Assembly: GCA_013816805.1 (NCBI GenBank)
Contig: JACDDS010000003.1
Span: forward strand, 136,582 to 200,581
Source of the DNA: Chitinophagales bacterium
Lineage (GTDB): Bacteria; Bacteroidota; Bacteroidia; Chitinophagales; UBA10324
Length of the DNA: 64,000 nt
Direction of reading: 5' to 3'
Made by a program: the position numbers and the translations under genes. Shown one piece after another: positions 62,015-64,000 of this stretch. Within the stretch, counting starts at the first letter, position 1; every line of letters begins with the position of its first letter. Under the pieces are notes generated by a model. It was not told the origin of the DNA. It made no database searches and worked only from the letters and a program-made list of their open reading frames with translations.

Positions 62015-63104
62015 CAGCATTCTCTTTATTTGAATATAGTTTTCCCAAAACCAATTTCCTGTTTTCAATTTCATTTTCACCAAAGGACTCGTTCATTAAC
62101 TCCATCACTGTTTTACGCATATCATCTGCTGTATCCCGAATGGTGCACAATTGCTCTAAGCCTGTGTTCTCCACCATAGGTGAATTAGCAACCACAAACC
62201 GTCCGTTAAACAATGCATTCAGTAATTTCAATTTGGTACCTGTATTTTGAAAGGTTGGAAGCAGGTTAATGTGTGCCCTTCGTATTAATCGCATCATTTC
62301 CACTTCCCCGGGGTTAATGCGCAATTCTATATTGCGATTTTTCTTCACCGCATCTACCAGCATGTTCGAAGGATCGGAGCCGGCAATGATGAGCTTCAGG
62401 TCCGTATTTAAAAAAACTTTCGATACTAAAAAAATAGCAGCCTGGTTATTTTCAACTACCGAAAGATTTCCATGATACAGAATGTAATCGCCTTTACCGG
62501 TTATGGATATCACTTCCTCGTTAGGATGAAAAGCAGGGAGATAAGTTACGTTATGGTATCTCTGATCTAAATAATCATAATCATTCCTGGATATCGGAAG
62601 CAGGTGATCTGCCTTTAATAGAATTTTTTCAAAATTTTTCAGCTTGATCGATTCTGTAAAAAAATAAAAGCGACGAAACATTCCGCTCTCATTTTTTCCG
62701 AGATGGCGGTAATAGTCCCACTCTACATTGTGCATGCGTACTGCTTTCACCCGGTCTTTCAGCGATTCGTTATCCAGGTAATAACAGGTGTGCAATCCTT
62801 CAAAAAGAATGGGGTATACATCGAGCTCCAGGTTCTTTAATAGCTGGTCACTTTTCCTGGTCTTTACAATATATGGTTTCGGGGATGTGAAATCCCGAAG
62901 GCTGTGTTCCCGCTTGTAATAGCAAACGGATTCACAAAGCTGATCGAGCACCTCCGACTCTTTGCGACCATATTCAAAGCAATGAAGATGAATTTTTACT
63001 CCGTAATCGTGAAGTGCTTTTATTTTATAAAAAACATCCATTACACCTCCATAGTCGGGTGGATAAGGGACGTTGAAGGATATAATGTGAAGATGATAGC
63101 TCAT
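61977..63104 (-). CDS. Glycosyltransferase, family 4-like
   Basis: 375 residues. The N-terminus HLHIISFNVPYPPDYGGVMD is the donor-domain start of GT4 enzymes. Later come AVRMHNVEWDYYRHL, ADHLLPISRNDYDYL and DYILYHGNLSVVENNQAAIFL, with the C-terminal acceptor/donor region ending TGTKLKLLNALFNGRFVVAN. Probably adds a sugar to a surface polysaccharide. The start overlaps the upstream GT gene end by 4 bp, so they form an operon. The 3' end overlaps ftsE on the opposite strand by 38 bp. Confidence 0.85.
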   Translation of the reverse strand: MSYHLHIISFNVPYPPDYGGVMDVFYKIKALHDYGVKIHLHCFEYGRKESEVLDQLCESVCYYKREHSLRDFTSPKPYIVKTRKSDQLLKNLELDVYPILFEGLHTCYYLDNESLKDRVKAVRMHNVEWDYYRHLGKNESGMFRRFYFFTESIKLKNFEKILLKADHLLPISRNDYDYLDQRYHNVTYLPAFHPNEEVISITGKGDYILYHGNLSVVENNQAAIFLVSKVFLNTDLKLIIAGSDPSNMLVDAVKKNRNIELRINPGEVEMMRLIRRAHINLLPTFQNTGTKLKLLNALFNGRFVVANSPMVENTGLEQLCTIRDTADDMRKTVMELMNESFGENEIENRKLVLGKLYSNKENAAKLLPLLFAVSQ

Positions 63105-64000
63105 TTAAGATTTCTGTAGAAAGAAACAAGCTTCACTTCTTCTTTCTGCCAGTTCCATTCAGCACTTGCCCGGATGCAATTTTCACGCAGACGAAAATAA
63201 TACTCTTTGTCGTTGATAAGACGATTCAGTGCGTTAACAATTGTTAATGTTTCGAGGTTATCGATTAACACTGCTACTTTAAACTGAGCATTCAAAGCTT
63301 CATATTCCGGGTAATTCATTGAGATCTGCGGCACCTGTGCGTGCACGTAATCGAAAAACTTATTAGCAAGGGAAAGATAGTAGCTCATTCCCAAATTCTC
63401 AAGTAAGTTTAACCCGATAAAGCTTTGTTTGGTTAGTTCCCTCAATTCACCGGGCTTCTTCATTCCCAGGAATGTTACTTTGTTGTGTAGTTTTTCTTTT
63501 TTTACAAGTTCGCGTAATGAATCAGACAAATCACCTTCGCCGGAAATTTTTAAGTTGAGAGGAATATCTTTTAATGCTATGATTAATTGTTCTAATCCGC
63601 GACCTAGATTGAGTGCCCCCTGGTAAAAAATAAATTTGTCACCATCAAAAGATTTACTCTCTGCGATAGAAAATATTTCGCTTGTATTTAATTTCGGTTC
63701 TTTTATTTCAAGCAAAGGAACATTCCGTATTACGCCGAAATCTCTGCCGTATTTGTTTTTAAAATAAGTGGCGATGCCAAAGCTTACGGTATAGCAATTA
63801 TGTATTCGTTTTACGGCATATCTTTCAATAAGCAACCATATCTTTTTTATTAGCGGGCGGTTAATCACTTCAGGAACTTCCGGAAACAGTTCGTGGGCAT
63901 CATAAACACACTTTGCCTCTTTTATTTTAGAAATTATATAGCAGGGAATAATGGTATCCAGGTCTATTCCGCAGATAATATCGGCCTTTTGAAACAACAG
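63101..64000 (-). CDS. Glycosyltransferase family 4 (5' end outside window)
   Basis: About 299 codons remain, and the open frame reaches the window edge. It begins in the middle of the N-terminal domain (ADIICGIDLDTIIPCYII, AKCVYDAHELFPEVPEV), so roughly 90 residues are missing upstream. The C-terminal GT-B domain has FIFYQGALNLGRGLEQLI, LKISGEGDLSDSL and a later IGLNLLENLGMSYYLSLANK donor-binding stretch. Surface polysaccharide synthesis is likely. It is coupled to the following GT by a 4-bp overlap. Confidence 0.85.
   Translation of the reverse strand: MLFQKADIICGIDLDTIIPCYIISKIKEAKCVYDAHELFPEVPEVINRPLIKKIWLLIERYAVKRIHNCYTVSFGIATYFKNKYGRDFGVIRNVPLLEIKEPKLNTSEIFSIAESKSFDGDKFIFYQGALNLGRGLEQLIIALKDIPLNLKISGEGDLSDSLRELVKKEKLHNKVTFLGMKKPGELRELTKQSFIGLNLLENLGMSYYLSLANKFFDYVHAQVPQISMNYPEYEALNAQFKVAVLIDNLETLTIVNALNRLINDKEYYFRLRENCIRASAEWNWQKEEVKLVSFYRNLK

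Overview
The window comes from a member of the Bacteroidota, most likely a Chitinophagia/Sphingobacteriia-like lineage. The evidence is type IX secretion (T9SS) C-terminal sorting domains, a gliding-motility-type C-terminal domain, a PorV/PorQ-family protein paired with a C25 peptidase, YwqK/MORN repeat proteins, a long ClpC and TAnnTTTG-type promoter sequences. Base composition is AT-rich overall, and accA is markedly GC-richer. No rRNA, CRISPR array, prophage or complete insertion sequence was seen. There is one tRNA (Asp).

Layout. 0-9 kb: dapD (partial), three YwqK/MORN-repeat envelope proteins, an SDR oxidoreductase, an orphan NtrC-type regulator, a secreted arylsulfotransferase-like protein, and rnz with a STAS protein. 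9.5-24 kb: clpC; a cluster of nucleotide-signalling parts (cyclase remnant, HD hydrolase, cyclic-nucleotide-binding protein, transporter-HEAT protein); fabI; recN; a T9SS-B protein; a GH57/GT4 alpha-glucan pair; a LapA-like protein. 24-33 kb: a secreted sulfatase, then a giant C25 peptidase with a PorV/PorQ-like partner. 33-43.4 kb: a toxin-antitoxin pair whose PIN toxin carries an in-frame stop, tyrS, a Nudix hydrolase, a decayed second copy of the arylsulfotransferase-like gene, pruA, ftsK and lolA. 43.4-44.3 kb: a dense array of palindromic repeats with a small intact GIY-YIG nuclease gene inside one repeat unit. 44.3-46.7 kb: dapA, a DUF6913-like gene and accA.

46.8-57.3 kb is an accessory region. 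A DtxR-type metalloregulator faces a dihaem oxidoreductase-Rieske-porin operon across a clear palindromic operator and a good Bacteroidota promoter. Next come a TIGR04282/TIGR04283 glycosyltransferase pair (the first broken), a copper-type P-ATPase with three metal-binding modules, and several genes broken by frameshifts or truncation (hsdS, a cyclase, a small membrane protein, an epimerase). 57.4-64 kb returns to intact genes: tRNA-Asp, a YbjQ protein, an MFS transporter, a CPA2 antiporter, ftsE and two glycosyltransferases, the last running off the window.

The most original signal is the repeat array at 43.4-44.3 kb. Its units have the form [palindrome B]-spacer-[palindrome A] with outward CGTCAT/ATGACG ends. 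Two units have a ~20-bp spacer, and in one unit the spacer is replaced by the GIY-YIG gene, which resembles an autonomous element with miniature derivatives. The many single-base frameshifts in 46.8-57.3 kb may be real decay or partly sequence error. Truncations and stop codons in several of these genes argue that at least some is real.
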